A stretch of 64,000 bases of DNA, from contig NZ_JBLXEC010000001.1 in NCBI RefSeq assembly GCF_048263515.1, forward strand, positions 62,001 to 126,000, in the 5' to 3' direction. Source of the DNA: Marinovum sp048263515 (GTDB taxonomy: Bacteria > Pseudomonadota > Alphaproteobacteria > Rhodobacterales > Rhodobacteraceae). Each line of letters opens with the position of its first letter. Within the stretch, counting starts at the first letter, position 1. Below the pieces are notes generated by a model. The model worked only from the letters and a program-made list of their open reading frames with translations, was not told the origin of the DNA and did not search any database. Below are positions 42,230 to 50,034 of the stretch, one piece after another. The position numbers were made by a program, and so were the translations under genes.

Positions 42230-43261
42230 TCAATGCGCCTTGCGGTGGAAATCGCGCCAGGTGCGGATCAGTACCGGGGTCAGCAGGATCACGACGCCGA
42301 GGATGGTCATCATCGAGGTCGCCCCGGCCGAGCCATAGAGCGGGTTGCCGCTTTCGCGCAGGTCGTTGAAGATGATCCAGCTGAGCGATGTGGCATGGGC
42401 CTGGCTCTGGAAGCTGACGATCGGCTCGAACACCCGGAAATTGTCCATCAGCAGCATCAGCGTGACGAAGGTCAGAAGCGGCACCAGGTGCGGCACGGTG
42501 ACATAGCGCATGCTCTGCCATTTCGACGCGCCGTCGATCTTGGCGGCTTCCAGCGTGTCCTTGGGCACGGTCTGCAGCCCGGCGTAAAAGACGATGAAGC
42601 TGAACGGCAGCGTGTGCCAGACGCCATAGGTCATCAGCATGATCCAGGTCAGCGTCGGCGAAGCCTTGAGGCTGAGCGAGGGGTCACCCGTGATGCGTTG
42701 CAGCGTGGCTCCGATGATGCCGTCGCCATCGACCATCCAGAACAGGATCAGCGCGCCCACCAGCGGCGTCACCAGGAAGGGCAGCAGCGAGACAAAGATC
42801 GTCGGGCCCTTCAGCAGCTTGGGCAGGTTGTTGACGCCCACCGCGATGGCGAGGCCCAGGATCAGCACCAGCGGCGTCACCACGGCGGTATAGGTCAGGG
42901 TGAATGTCAGCGCCTTGTAGAACGGCAGGTCGAAGACCCGTTTCCAGAAGGCGCCGAAGGTGTCGGCATTGCGCCAGGCCTCGCCGATCTCGTCAAAGGC
43001 CAGGTGCGCGCGGTTGGTATAGGTGTCGAATCCGTTGAACCGGCCCAGCGGCTGCGCCGCGCGCAGCGCCTCGGTAGCAGCCAGGTCGACCTCGGTGGTT
43101 TCCTCGCAGCCGAAGGGGCCGCAGCTTTCGGACACCACCAGCACCTGTTCGTGCTGGATGTGCAGCGACTGGATGAAAACCGAGACGATCGGCAGGGCGA
43201 TGAAAAGGACCATCGCCGACAGGGTGGGCAGGATGAACCAGAAGAAGGTGCGGTTTTTCAT
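42230..43261 (-). CDS. Carbohydrate ABC transporter permease (MalF type)
   Basis: 343 residues from ATG 43261 (MKNRTFFWFILPTLSAM); a start at 43333 would read through the hairpin at 43294-43317. Six helices plus an unusual long periplasmic insert between the first two, which contains LVVSESCGPFGCEET with a Cys pair (residues about 35-80). EAA loop KDTLEAAKIDGASKWQSMRY. Partners with the MalG-type gene after it. Confidence 0.9.
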   Translation of the reverse strand: MKNRTFFWFILPTLSAMVLFIALPIVSVFIQSLHIQHEQVLVVSESCGPFGCEETTEVDLAATEALRAAQPLGRFNGFDTYTNRAHLAFDEIGEAWRNADTFGAFWKRVFDLPFYKALTFTLTYTAVVTPLVLILGLAIAVGVNNLPKLLKGPTIFVSLLPFLVTPLVGALILFWMVDGDGIIGATLQRITGDPSLSLKASPTLTWIMLMTYGVWHTLPFSFIVFYAGLQTVPKDTLEAAKIDGASKWQSMRYVTVPHLVPLLTFVTLMLLMDNFRVFEPIVSFQSQAHATSLSWIIFNDLRESGNPLYGSAGATSMMTILGVVILLTPVLIRTWRDFHRKAH

Positions 43262-43293
43262 GCGCCTCGAGCTCCGATACCGGGAGTTGAAGG

Positions 43294-43317
43294 AAGGCCC
43301 GCCCGCAGACGGGCCTT
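43294..43317 (-). terminator. Intercistronic hairpin after the binding-protein gene
   Basis: AAGGCCCG (43294-43301) and CGGGCCTT (43310-43317) give a perfect 8-bp stem between the binding protein stop and the permease start. No T-run on the minus strand, so partial termination or mRNA protection is likely. Confidence 0.65.
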
Positions 43318-43352
43318 TGAGTTGACGGGCCATGACGGCCCGACGGGGAGGT

Positions 43353-44609
43353 TTACTTCAGGAAGCCGGCTTCCTTGGCAGCGTCACGATAGGCCGCCTC
43401 GACATCCGCCAGCGCCTGCTCTGCGGATTCCTCACCCTTGAGGAAACCCGCCAGCTCGTTGCCAAGCGCGGCGTGCATTATGCCGATCTGCGGGATCATC
43501 GGATAAGGCCGGGCCCCACCCTGCGCCGTTGCCGCGACACCTGCAGCCGCTGCACCCGGCTCGAAGCCGTCGAGCAGCCAGACCGCATCGTCATTGTTGG
43601 CCTTGACCGTCTCTGCCGTCATGCCCGAGACCAGCGCCGCGAAAGTCGCCTCGGCCTCTTCGTCGCTGACGTTCTTGGCGATGGTGATGCCGTCCCACCA
43701 GAGCGTCGCACCCGGTGTGCCGCCCGGCTCGACCGACGGGGCCGCCGCCAGCACGGTGTTCCCGGTCACTTCCGGCGTGGAGCCTTCGTCGTCGAGGATC
43801 GCAGATCCGCGCGAGCCCCACATGATGCCAAGCGCGGCCTGCCCTGCCTCCCACAGGCCCTGCGTCTCGTTCGACGCCTGGGTCAGGTGGTCGGGATGAG
43901 CGTATTCCACAAGCTTCTTCAGCGTCCCCAGGGCGGCGATGCCGGCCTCGGAATTGACGTTCGGCTCGGCGGTGCCGGATTTGAAGAACTCGCCGCCATG
44001 GGCGAGGAAGAACAGGTTGAAGGTCTCGCCCACGTTCCAGCCGGTCTGCATGTTCATCACCAGCGGATGTTCCATGATGCCAGCGGCGCGGATCTTCTCG
44101 GCGGCGTCGATCAATTCGTCATAGGTGGCGGGGATGCCCTCGACGCCGGCCTCTTCGAGGATGTCCTTGCGCACGTAGAGGTGCTGCGAGTTGGCCATGA
44201 AAGCCACGGCCATGGTGTTGCCGCCGATCTTGATCAGCAGGTTCGGCTTGAGGTTGTCGCCGTACTTGGCAACCAGATCGTCGAGCGGCCGCACCAGCCC
44301 GTCGTTCATCAGTTGGGTCAGGGTCGCATTGGCAACGATGACGCTGGTGTATTCCGCCGGATCGGGGGTCAGCGCGGCATTCATGATCTGGCGCGCTTCG
44401 GTGGTGTGGTTGCGGGTGAACTCGGCCGCCTGGCCGGCGCAGTTGGCTTCGGCCGCGTCGACGATCGCGTGGATCGCCGGAAAGTCCGAGGCGAGGATGC
44501 GGATCGACTGGCCCTCGGGGCCGCAGTTGACCCCGTGCCCTGCGGCATAGGCGGTGGTGGACATCAAGCCGGCCATCAGGCCCGCGGTGGCGATCTTTTT
44601 CAGAAACAT
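43353..44609 (-). CDS. Carbohydrate ABC transporter substrate-binding protein
   Basis: 418 residues. Signal peptide MFLKKIATAGLMAGLMSTTAYA with cleavage near AYA-AGH. The mature part is a family 1 type lobe pair, with GLWEAGQAALGIMWGSRGSAI in the hinge region and ATLWWDGITIAKN typical of solute-binding proteins for sugars. Periplasmic. First membrane-transport gene after the ATPase; 91 bases from it. The substrate cannot be read from the sequence. Confidence 0.92.
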   Translation of the reverse strand: MFLKKIATAGLMAGLMSTTAYAAGHGVNCGPEGQSIRILASDFPAIHAIVDAAEANCAGQAAEFTRNHTTEARQIMNAALTPDPAEYTSVIVANATLTQLMNDGLVRPLDDLVAKYGDNLKPNLLIKIGGNTMAVAFMANSQHLYVRKDILEEAGVEGIPATYDELIDAAEKIRAAGIMEHPLVMNMQTGWNVGETFNLFFLAHGGEFFKSGTAEPNVNSEAGIAALGTLKKLVEYAHPDHLTQASNETQGLWEAGQAALGIMWGSRGSAILDDEGSTPEVTGNTVLAAAPSVEPGGTPGATLWWDGITIAKNVSDEEAEATFAALVSGMTAETVKANNDDAVWLLDGFEPGAAAAGVAATAQGGARPYPMIPQIGIMHAALGNELAGFLKGEESAEQALADVEAAYRDAAKEAGFLK

Positions 44610-44700
44610 GTCATTCCTCCCTGTGTTTCTGTCGGGGTGGATGCGCCTTGCAATCGCGCACCCGGTGATTGCCTCCGGCCTCCCCCGGAGGACGTCGCGA

Positions 44701-45750
44701 TCAGGCCGCGATGCGCTGGCCGGTCTGGCCGTCGAACAGATGGCAGTGATCCTGCGGCACCCGGATCGAGACCATGTCGTCGATCTCGGCGCGGAAGGTC
44801 TTGTCGGCGCGCACGCTGACCAGCGTCTTGCCCAAACGCACGGTCACCATCGTGGCATCGCCCAAGAGCTCCAGCGTGTAGATCGGCGCATTGATCTGGC
44901 CGCCGCTCTCCACCACCTGCGCATCCTCGGCCCTAAAGCCGAGCGTAACCTTGCCATTCGAGGCCGGAAGCCCCTCGATCCGGGTGTTGGGCGCGGAAAA
45001 GTTGCCGCCGGCCATGTCGCCGTCGACAAGGTTCATTGCCGGGCTGCCAATGAAGCTGGCGACAAACGTATTGGCCGGGTTGTCGTAGATCTCGGTCGGG
45101 CTGCCGACCTGCTGAACGATGCCCTTTTCCATCACCACCACCCGGTCGGCGAGCGTCATCGCCTCGATCTGATCATGCGTCACGTAGATCGTGGTGACCG
45201 ACAATTCGTGGGAGAGGTTCTTGATCTGCGCCCGGGTCGAGACCCTGAGCTTGGCATCGAGGTTCGATAGCGGCTCGTCCATCAGAAAGACGTTGGGCTC
45301 TCGCACGATGGCGCGGGCCAGGGCCACGCGCTGGCGCTGGCCGCCGGAGAGCTCGGCCGGCTTGCGGTGCAGGAAGTCGTCGAGTTCCACCATGGCGGAG
45401 GCGCGGCGCACCTTCTCGTCATGGGTCGCGGCATCGACGCCGCGCACCTTCAGCGGAAAGCGGATGTTCTCGTAGACGTTGAGGTTGGGGTAGAGCGCGT
45501 AGCTCTGGAACACCATGGCCACGTCGCGGTCTTTTGGCTCGAGGTTGTTCACCTTGCGGTCGCCGATCCAGATCTCGCCGTCCGTCGGATCCTCCAGGCC
45601 AGCGATCATCCGCATGGTCGTGGTCTTGCCGCAGCCCGAAGGCCCGAGAAGCACCAAGAATTCCCGATCGGCAATCGTCAGATCGAAGTCATCGACACCG
45701 ACGAAGCTCCCCCATCGCTTGCAGACATTGCGAAGCTGAATCTCAGCCAT
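44701..45750 (-). CDS. ABC transporter ATP-binding protein (UgpC/MsmK class)
   Basis: 349 residues from ATG 45750. Walker A GPSGCGKTTTMRM near residue 38, signature LSGGQRQRVALARAI near residue 135, Walker B VFLMDEPLSNLDAKLR, then a C-terminal OB-type domain (TLGFRAEDAQVV). First gene of the long minus-strand operon. Upstream lie two LacI operators, so this is where control is exerted. Confidence 0.95.
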   Translation of the reverse strand: MAEIQLRNVCKRWGSFVGVDDFDLTIADREFLVLLGPSGCGKTTTMRMIAGLEDPTDGEIWIGDRKVNNLEPKDRDVAMVFQSYALYPNLNVYENIRFPLKVRGVDAATHDEKVRRASAMVELDDFLHRKPAELSGGQRQRVALARAIVREPNVFLMDEPLSNLDAKLRVSTRAQIKNLSHELSVTTIYVTHDQIEAMTLADRVVVMEKGIVQQVGSPTEIYDNPANTFVASFIGSPAMNLVDGDMAGGNFSAPNTRIEGLPASNGKVTLGFRAEDAQVVESGGQINAPIYTLELLGDATMVTVRLGKTLVSVRADKTFRAEIDDMVSIRVPQDHCHLFDGQTGQRIAA

Positions 45751-45783
45751 CCCGACCTCCCTGGACTGTGGCTTCCTGCATTT

Positions 45784-45797
45784 TGCATACGCTTTCA
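45784..45797. promoter_or_regulatory. LacI-type operator 1 (TGCATACGCTTTCA)
   Basis: Matches TGNAANCGNTTNCA at all but one position. It is 34 bases before the ABC ATPase ATG. Together with operator 2, 55 bases away, it flanks the divergent promoters. Confidence 0.6.
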
Positions 45798-45838
45798 AAA
45801 ACACTAGACTTCGTCAGGGCAATTTGGCAAGCCTTTTT

Positions 45839-45852
45839 TGCATACGTATTCA
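45839..45852. promoter_or_regulatory. LacI-type operator 2 (TGCATACGTATTCA)
   Basis: A near-perfect palindrome sharing TGCATACG with operator 1. It sits 17 bases before the ATG of the divergent SnoaL copy 4 gene, so it would block that transcript when bound. Looping between the two sites, 55 bases apart, is possible. Confidence 0.6.
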
Positions 45853-45868
45853 CAGCGAGGAAAAAGCG

Positions 45869-46870
45869 ATGGGTTTTCAGCAGGAAAAGCGTCTGGTCCG
45901 CGACCTTTACGCAGCGCTGGAGGCGGCCACTCCCGACCGAATCGCGGCCACCCTGTCAGAGGCCGTCGCACCCGAGGCGCTTTGGCGCGGGTTCCATCCC
46001 TTTGGCGAGTTGACGGGCCCCGAAGCAGTGGCCGAGCGATTCTGGCAACCTCTGCGCCAGTCGCTCACCCGGATGCAGCGCCGGCAGGACATCTTCTTTG
46101 CCGGCCGCAACGAGATCGACGGGTTCGAGGGCACCTGGGTCGTCTCGATGGGCCACCTGATGGGGCTCTTCGACCACCCCTGGCTGGGCATCCCCGCCAC
46201 CGGCAAGATGGCCTTTCTGCGCTATTGCGAATTCAACCGCGTCGAAGCGGGCCGCATCGTCGAGACCGCGATGTATTTCGACATTCCGCATCTGATGATG
46301 CAGGCCGGGCTCGACCCCTTCCCGCCGCAGACCGCCGCGCATCTGGTCCAGCCCGGGCCGCTGACCCATGACGGTCTGCTCTATGACGACGCGCCGGAAG
46401 CCGAGGGCACGGCCACGCTGGCCGCGATCAACGCGATGATCGGCGACCTCGGCCAGTGGCAATCCGGCCTGCCGCTCGTAGAGGAACTGGCGCTCAGCTG
46501 GCACGACGACATGATCTGGTGGGGCCCGGCCGGGATCGGCGCGACCTACACCATCGAGCGCTACGCCAAGCAGCACTCGGGCCCGTTCCGTGCCGCCTTT
46601 ACCGACCGCTCCAAGACCCGCCATCTCGCCCGCCTTGCCGAAGGCCATTACGGCGGTTTCTTCGGCTGGCCCAACTTCACCGCCCGCCACACCGGCGGCT
46701 TCATGGGCATGCCCGGCTCCGACAGGCCCGGCGAGATGCGGGTGATCGACATCTATCGCCGCGCCGACGACAAGCTGGCCGAGAACTGGATCTTCATCGA
46801 CCTTCTGCATTTCTGGAAGACCCAGGGCGTCGACATCCTGGCCCGCACCACCGGGATCGCCGGCGCCTGA
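45869..46870 (+). CDS. SnoaL/NTF2-fold protein, tandem-domain, copy 4
   Basis: 333 residues from ATG 45869 (GAGGAAAAAG lies upstream). Two SnoaL halves: FLRYCEFNRVEAGRIVETAM with YFDIPHLMMQAGLDP, and GEMRVIDIYRRADDKLAENW with IFIDLLHFWKTQGVDILAR. Closest in layout to copy 2. Divergent from the transport operon and next to the operators, so it belongs to the same regulon. Function unknown. Confidence 0.82.
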   Translation: MGFQQEKRLVRDLYAALEAATPDRIAATLSEAVAPEALWRGFHPFGELTGPEAVAERFWQPLRQSLTRMQRRQDIFFAGRNEIDGFEGTWVVSMGHLMGLFDHPWLGIPATGKMAFLRYCEFNRVEAGRIVETAMYFDIPHLMMQAGLDPFPPQTAAHLVQPGPLTHDGLLYDDAPEAEGTATLAAINAMIGDLGQWQSGLPLVEELALSWHDDMIWWGPAGIGATYTIERYAKQHSGPFRAAFTDRSKTRHLARLAEGHYGGFFGWPNFTARHTGGFMGMPGSDRPGEMRVIDIYRRADDKLAENWIFIDLLHFWKTQGVDILARTTGIAGA

Positions 46871-46930
46871 AGCCATCGCACCTGAAGGGTCGTCCTTGGC
46901 TCGGCCCGGACGGCCCATCCGAAAGGGTGC

Positions 46931-46950
46931 AGGCCGGTCGGGACCGACCT
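46931..46950 (+). terminator. Hairpin after the SnoaL copy 4 gene
   Basis: AGGCCGGTC-GG-GACCGACCT, one mismatch in a 9-bp stem, in the 103-base gap before the convergent small membrane-protein gene. No clear T-run, so only a possible terminator. Confidence 0.4.
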
Positions 46951-46973
46951 GCGGGAGCAGGAGCTCAATCGCC

Positions 46974-47222
46974 CTACTGGCTCGCCATGCCCACCAGCAT
47001 GGAGCCGAGCGCCACGAAGTGAACCAGCATCAGCGCCCGATCCTTCCACAGCACGCCCACGATCAACCAGCCCAACACACCGATCAGAAAGAGATAGAGG
47101 TTCCACGGGGTCCATCCGAACCCGGTCGCCGCATAGCCCATGATCTGGATGACCGAGGCCAGCCATTTGACGACAAAGACGGTCTGGCCGCGCTCGATGA
47201 ACTGGTCTGCCTCAAACGCCAC
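46974..47222 (-). CDS. Small membrane protein (DUF6552-like)
   Basis: 82 residues with two or three membrane segments (VVKWLASVIQIMGYAATGF, LYLFLIGVLGWLIVGVLW, LMLVHFVALGSMLVGM). The ATG overlaps the SDR stop by 11 bases. Resembles the small roseobacter DUF6552 family by length and layout; the identification is from memory and not certain. Probably co-expressed with the SDR. Confidence 0.65.
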   Translation of the reverse strand: MAFEADQFIERGQTVFVVKWLASVIQIMGYAATGFGWTPWNLYLFLIGVLGWLIVGVLWKDRALMLVHFVALGSMLVGMASQ

Positions 47223-47916
47223 GGGTCAGCCCCCCGTCGATCCGCCAGTTCTGACCGGTGACATAGCCGCCGCCCTCCGACGCAAGCCAGCCGATCAACG
47301 ACGAGACCTCCTCTTCGGTGCCATAACGGCCCATCGGGATACGCGCCCGGCGGTCTTCGGTTTCGGGCAGGCTGTCGATGAAGCCCGGCAGGACGTTGTT
47401 CATGCGGATGTTCTGCGCGGCGTATCTGTCGGCATAGAGCTTGGCAAAGCTGGCGAGGCCGGCGCGGAAGATGCCCGAGGTCGGGAACAGCGGGTCCGGT
47501 TCGAAGGTCGCGAAGGTCGAGATGTTGATGATCGCGCCACCGCCCTGCCCGGCCATGATCGGCGTGACAAGCCGCGTGGGGCGGATCACGTTCATCAGGT
47601 AGACGTCGAGACCGGCATGCCATTCCGCGTCGGTGATTTCCAGGATCTGGCCCTTGGGCCCATGCCCGGCCGAGTTCACCAGCACGTCGACGCGGCCCCA
47701 GCGCTCCATCGCGCCAGTGACGAGGCGCGTCAGATCCGCGGTCGACTGGTTCGATCCCGTCACGCCGAAACCGCCGAGCGACTGGCCCAGCGCCTCTCCC
47801 TTGCCCGAAGATGACAGGATGCCGACCTTGAAGCCATCGGCAGCCAGCTGCCGCGCAGCACCGGCGCCCATGCCGCTGCCGCCGGCCGTGACAAGCGCCA
47901 CTTTTTCTGTCGTCAT
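47212..47916 (-). CDS. SDR-family oxidoreductase
   Basis: 234 residues from ATG 47916 (MTTEKVALVTAGGSGMGAGA). The glycine motif is TAGGSGMGAG. NSAGHGP, INISTFATF and a Tyr position now reading FRAGLASFAKLYADRYAA are present: the usual YxxxK is absent, replaced by FRAGLASFAKLY, so the catalytic Tyr may be missing. C-terminal NWRIDGGLTRGV. Divergent from a LysR gene, its probable regulator. Start chosen because upstream sequence lacks domain character. Confidence 0.85.
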   Translation of the reverse strand: MTTEKVALVTAGGSGMGAGAARQLAADGFKVGILSSSGKGEALGQSLGGFGVTGSNQSTADLTRLVTGAMERWGRVDVLVNSAGHGPKGQILEITDAEWHAGLDVYLMNVIRPTRLVTPIMAGQGGGAIINISTFATFEPDPLFPTSGIFRAGLASFAKLYADRYAAQNIRMNNVLPGFIDSLPETEDRRARIPMGRYGTEEEVSSLIGWLASEGGGYVTGQNWRIDGGLTRGV

Positions 47917-48033
47917 GAGATTTTCCTCCTGATGGGTCGAAACGATTGACCTGCGTCTGTTGTCCGGCAGATAAGGAGTATGTAGTAATCTGACCAGCCA
48001 GATCGGCTGCGTCATGACTGTAGGAAATCTATC

Positions 48034-48930
48034 GTGTCGACCGAGACTGACCTGCCGCCCCTCAACGGTCTTCGCGCCTTTGCCGCGGCGGGCCGGCATC
48101 TGACCTTCCGCGCCGCGGCCGAGGACCTGGGCGTGACCCAGGGCGCGGTGGCCCAGCAGGTGCGCGGGCTGGAAGAGCATCTCGGTCTCCGCCTGTTCCT
48201 GAGAGAGCCGCGCGGTCTGGCCTTTACCGAGGAGGGTCGTGCCTACCACGCGGCGGTGTCACGCGCCTTCACCCAGCTCGCCGATGCCACTGCGGCGCTC
48301 CGCTCCGCGCCCTCGCGGGTAACCATCAGCGTGACCCCCACCTTTGCCTCGAAATGGCTGATCCCGCGGCTTGCGGACTTTACCGAGGCCCATCCGGACA
48401 TCGACCTGCGCATCACCGCCACGGAGCGCGTCTCGAGCTTTCATGGTGACGGGATTGACCTTGCGGTGCGCCAGGGACGGCCGCCCTTCGGCGCCAGCCT
48501 GCGCGCCGATCTGCTGTTCCCGCAGGAGGTCATCGCGGTCTGCGCACCGCATCTGGTCGCGGACCGCGACCTGCCGCTCGATGCGGCAGAGGTGGCGCGC
48601 ATGACGCTGCTGCACGACACGCACGATCTCTGGCCTGCGTTCATCGCAGCGGCATTCGGGGACATCACAGGGCAGACCCGTGGGCTCCGATTCAACCAGA
48701 CCACGCTGAGCCTCGACGCCGCCCTGGCCGGTCAGGGCATCGCGCTGGCCAGCCGGTTTCTCGTTCAGCGCGACCTCGACGCAGGGCGGTTGGTTCAGCC
48801 GATTGACAGCGCTCTCGACGGCGGGCTGGATTTCCACCTTCTCACGCCGCGGCAGGGCGCGTCCGGCGCGTCCCTGCGTGTGCGCGACTGGATGCTCGCC
48901 AAGGCGTGCGACCGGGGGAGCAGGACCTGA
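48034..48930 (+). CDS. LysR-family transcriptional regulator (GcvA-like)
   Basis: 298 residues from GTG 48034. N-terminal helix-turn-helix LTFRAAAEDLGVTQGAVAQQVRGLE and the substrate-binding domain with VSVTPTFASKWLIPRL-like sequence are typical of the GcvA/amp regulator branch. Divergent from the SDR gene by 117 bases, which is where it should bind. Effector unknown. Confidence 0.92.
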   Translation: MSTETDLPPLNGLRAFAAAGRHLTFRAAAEDLGVTQGAVAQQVRGLEEHLGLRLFLREPRGLAFTEEGRAYHAAVSRAFTQLADATAALRSAPSRVTISVTPTFASKWLIPRLADFTEAHPDIDLRITATERVSSFHGDGIDLAVRQGRPPFGASLRADLLFPQEVIAVCAPHLVADRDLPLDAAEVARMTLLHDTHDLWPAFIAAAFGDITGQTRGLRFNQTTLSLDAALAGQGIALASRFLVQRDLDAGRLVQPIDSALDGGLDFHLLTPRQGASGASLRVRDWMLAKACDRGSRT

Positions 48931-48976
48931 CCATCGCAGCGGCGAAGCCGCAGGACTCAATTCACAGAGGTCTCGC

Positions 48977-49924
48977 TCACGCCGCGAGACGTGCGGCGAC
49001 CAACGCGACCAACCGCTTGTGATCCGCGTCGAAATTGCGAATGCCCTCGGCCAGTTTCTCGGTCGCCATGGCATCCGCGTTCATCTGCCAACGAAACCGC
49101 GCCTCGTCCATCGGGAGGACGGCGACGCCACTGGCCGTCTCCGGCGCCAGCACGCGGGTCAGTTCGGTTGCGTCGCCTGCCAGGGCTTCCAGCAGGCCGG
49201 GCGCGATCGTCAGGTTGTCACAGCCGGCCAGCGCCTTGATCTGATCGGTGCTGCGAAACGACGCCCCCATGACCACTGTCTTGATGCCGTTCGATTTGTA
49301 GTAGTCGTAAATCCGGTGCACGGAGATCACGCCGGGATCCTCCTCTGGCGAAAACTCCGCCACGCCCGCTCTGGCCTTGTGCCAATCCGTGATCCGCCCG
49401 ACAAAAGGTGAAATCAGGAAGACGCCGGCATCGGCACAGGCCACCGCCTGGGCCAGACAGAACACCAGCGTCAGGTTGCAGTCGATTCCGTCGCGCTGCA
49501 GGATCTCCGCCGCGCGGATCCCCTCCCATGTCGCGGCCAGCTTGATCAGGATGCGGTCAGCGCCGATGCCCCGCGCGGCATAATCGGCGATGATCTCTCG
49601 CGCCCGCGCCACCGAAGCATCCGTGTCGAAAGACAGATGCGCCTCCACCTCGGTCGAGACCCGCCCCGGCACCAGCCCGCACAGCCGTGCGCCGAGTGCC
49701 ACCGTCAGGGCGTCGGCCACCTGGGCCGCGTCGCTGCCCGCCGTGCGACCGGCCTCGATCTCGCCTGCGATCAGCTCTTCCGATTGCGGATCTTCCAGCG
49801 CCTTCAGCACCAGCGAGGGATTTGTGGTGCAATCCACGGGGCGATATTTCCGCACCGCCTCGACATCGCCGGTATCGGCCACCACGACCGTCATCTCTTT
49901 CAACTGGGTCAGCACGTCGCCCAT
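48977..49924 (-). CDS. tal: Transaldolase
   Basis: 315 residues from ATG 49924 preceded by AGGAGGG; a GTG at 49930 is the alternative. Catalytic residues conserved in TalB are present: Asp17 in VVADTGD and Lys128 in RILIKLA. TTNPSLVLKAL and HRIYDYYKSNG are family motifs. It transfers a dihydroxyacetone unit in the pentose phosphate route. Placed with a sulfatase, DeoR regulator and sugar transporter, it may serve catabolism of the imported sugar. Confidence 0.95.
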   Translation of the reverse strand: MGDVLTQLKEMTVVVADTGDVEAVRKYRPVDCTTNPSLVLKALEDPQSEELIAGEIEAGRTAGSDAAQVADALTVALGARLCGLVPGRVSTEVEAHLSFDTDASVARAREIIADYAARGIGADRILIKLAATWEGIRAAEILQRDGIDCNLTLVFCLAQAVACADAGVFLISPFVGRITDWHKARAGVAEFSPEEDPGVISVHRIYDYYKSNGIKTVVMGASFRSTDQIKALAGCDNLTIAPGLLEALAGDATELTRVLAPETASGVAVLPMDEARFRWQMNADAMATEKLAEGIRNFDADHKRLVALVAARLAA

Positions 49925-50034
49925 GACCACCCTCCTCTCCGGGGATCGGAGGCAGGTCCTCCGTCTTGCAATGTTGCCTGAAGCTTTCGATGCGGCGCGC
50001 CGCCGGTCCCAGGCGGACTGGCGCGAGACAGGCC

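Noticed and set aside
43262..43333. Longer start (MARQLKGPSAGG) for the MalF-type permease
   Set aside because: It would put the coding region through the intercistronic hairpin, and has no ribosome site; the ATG at 43261 is better placed.
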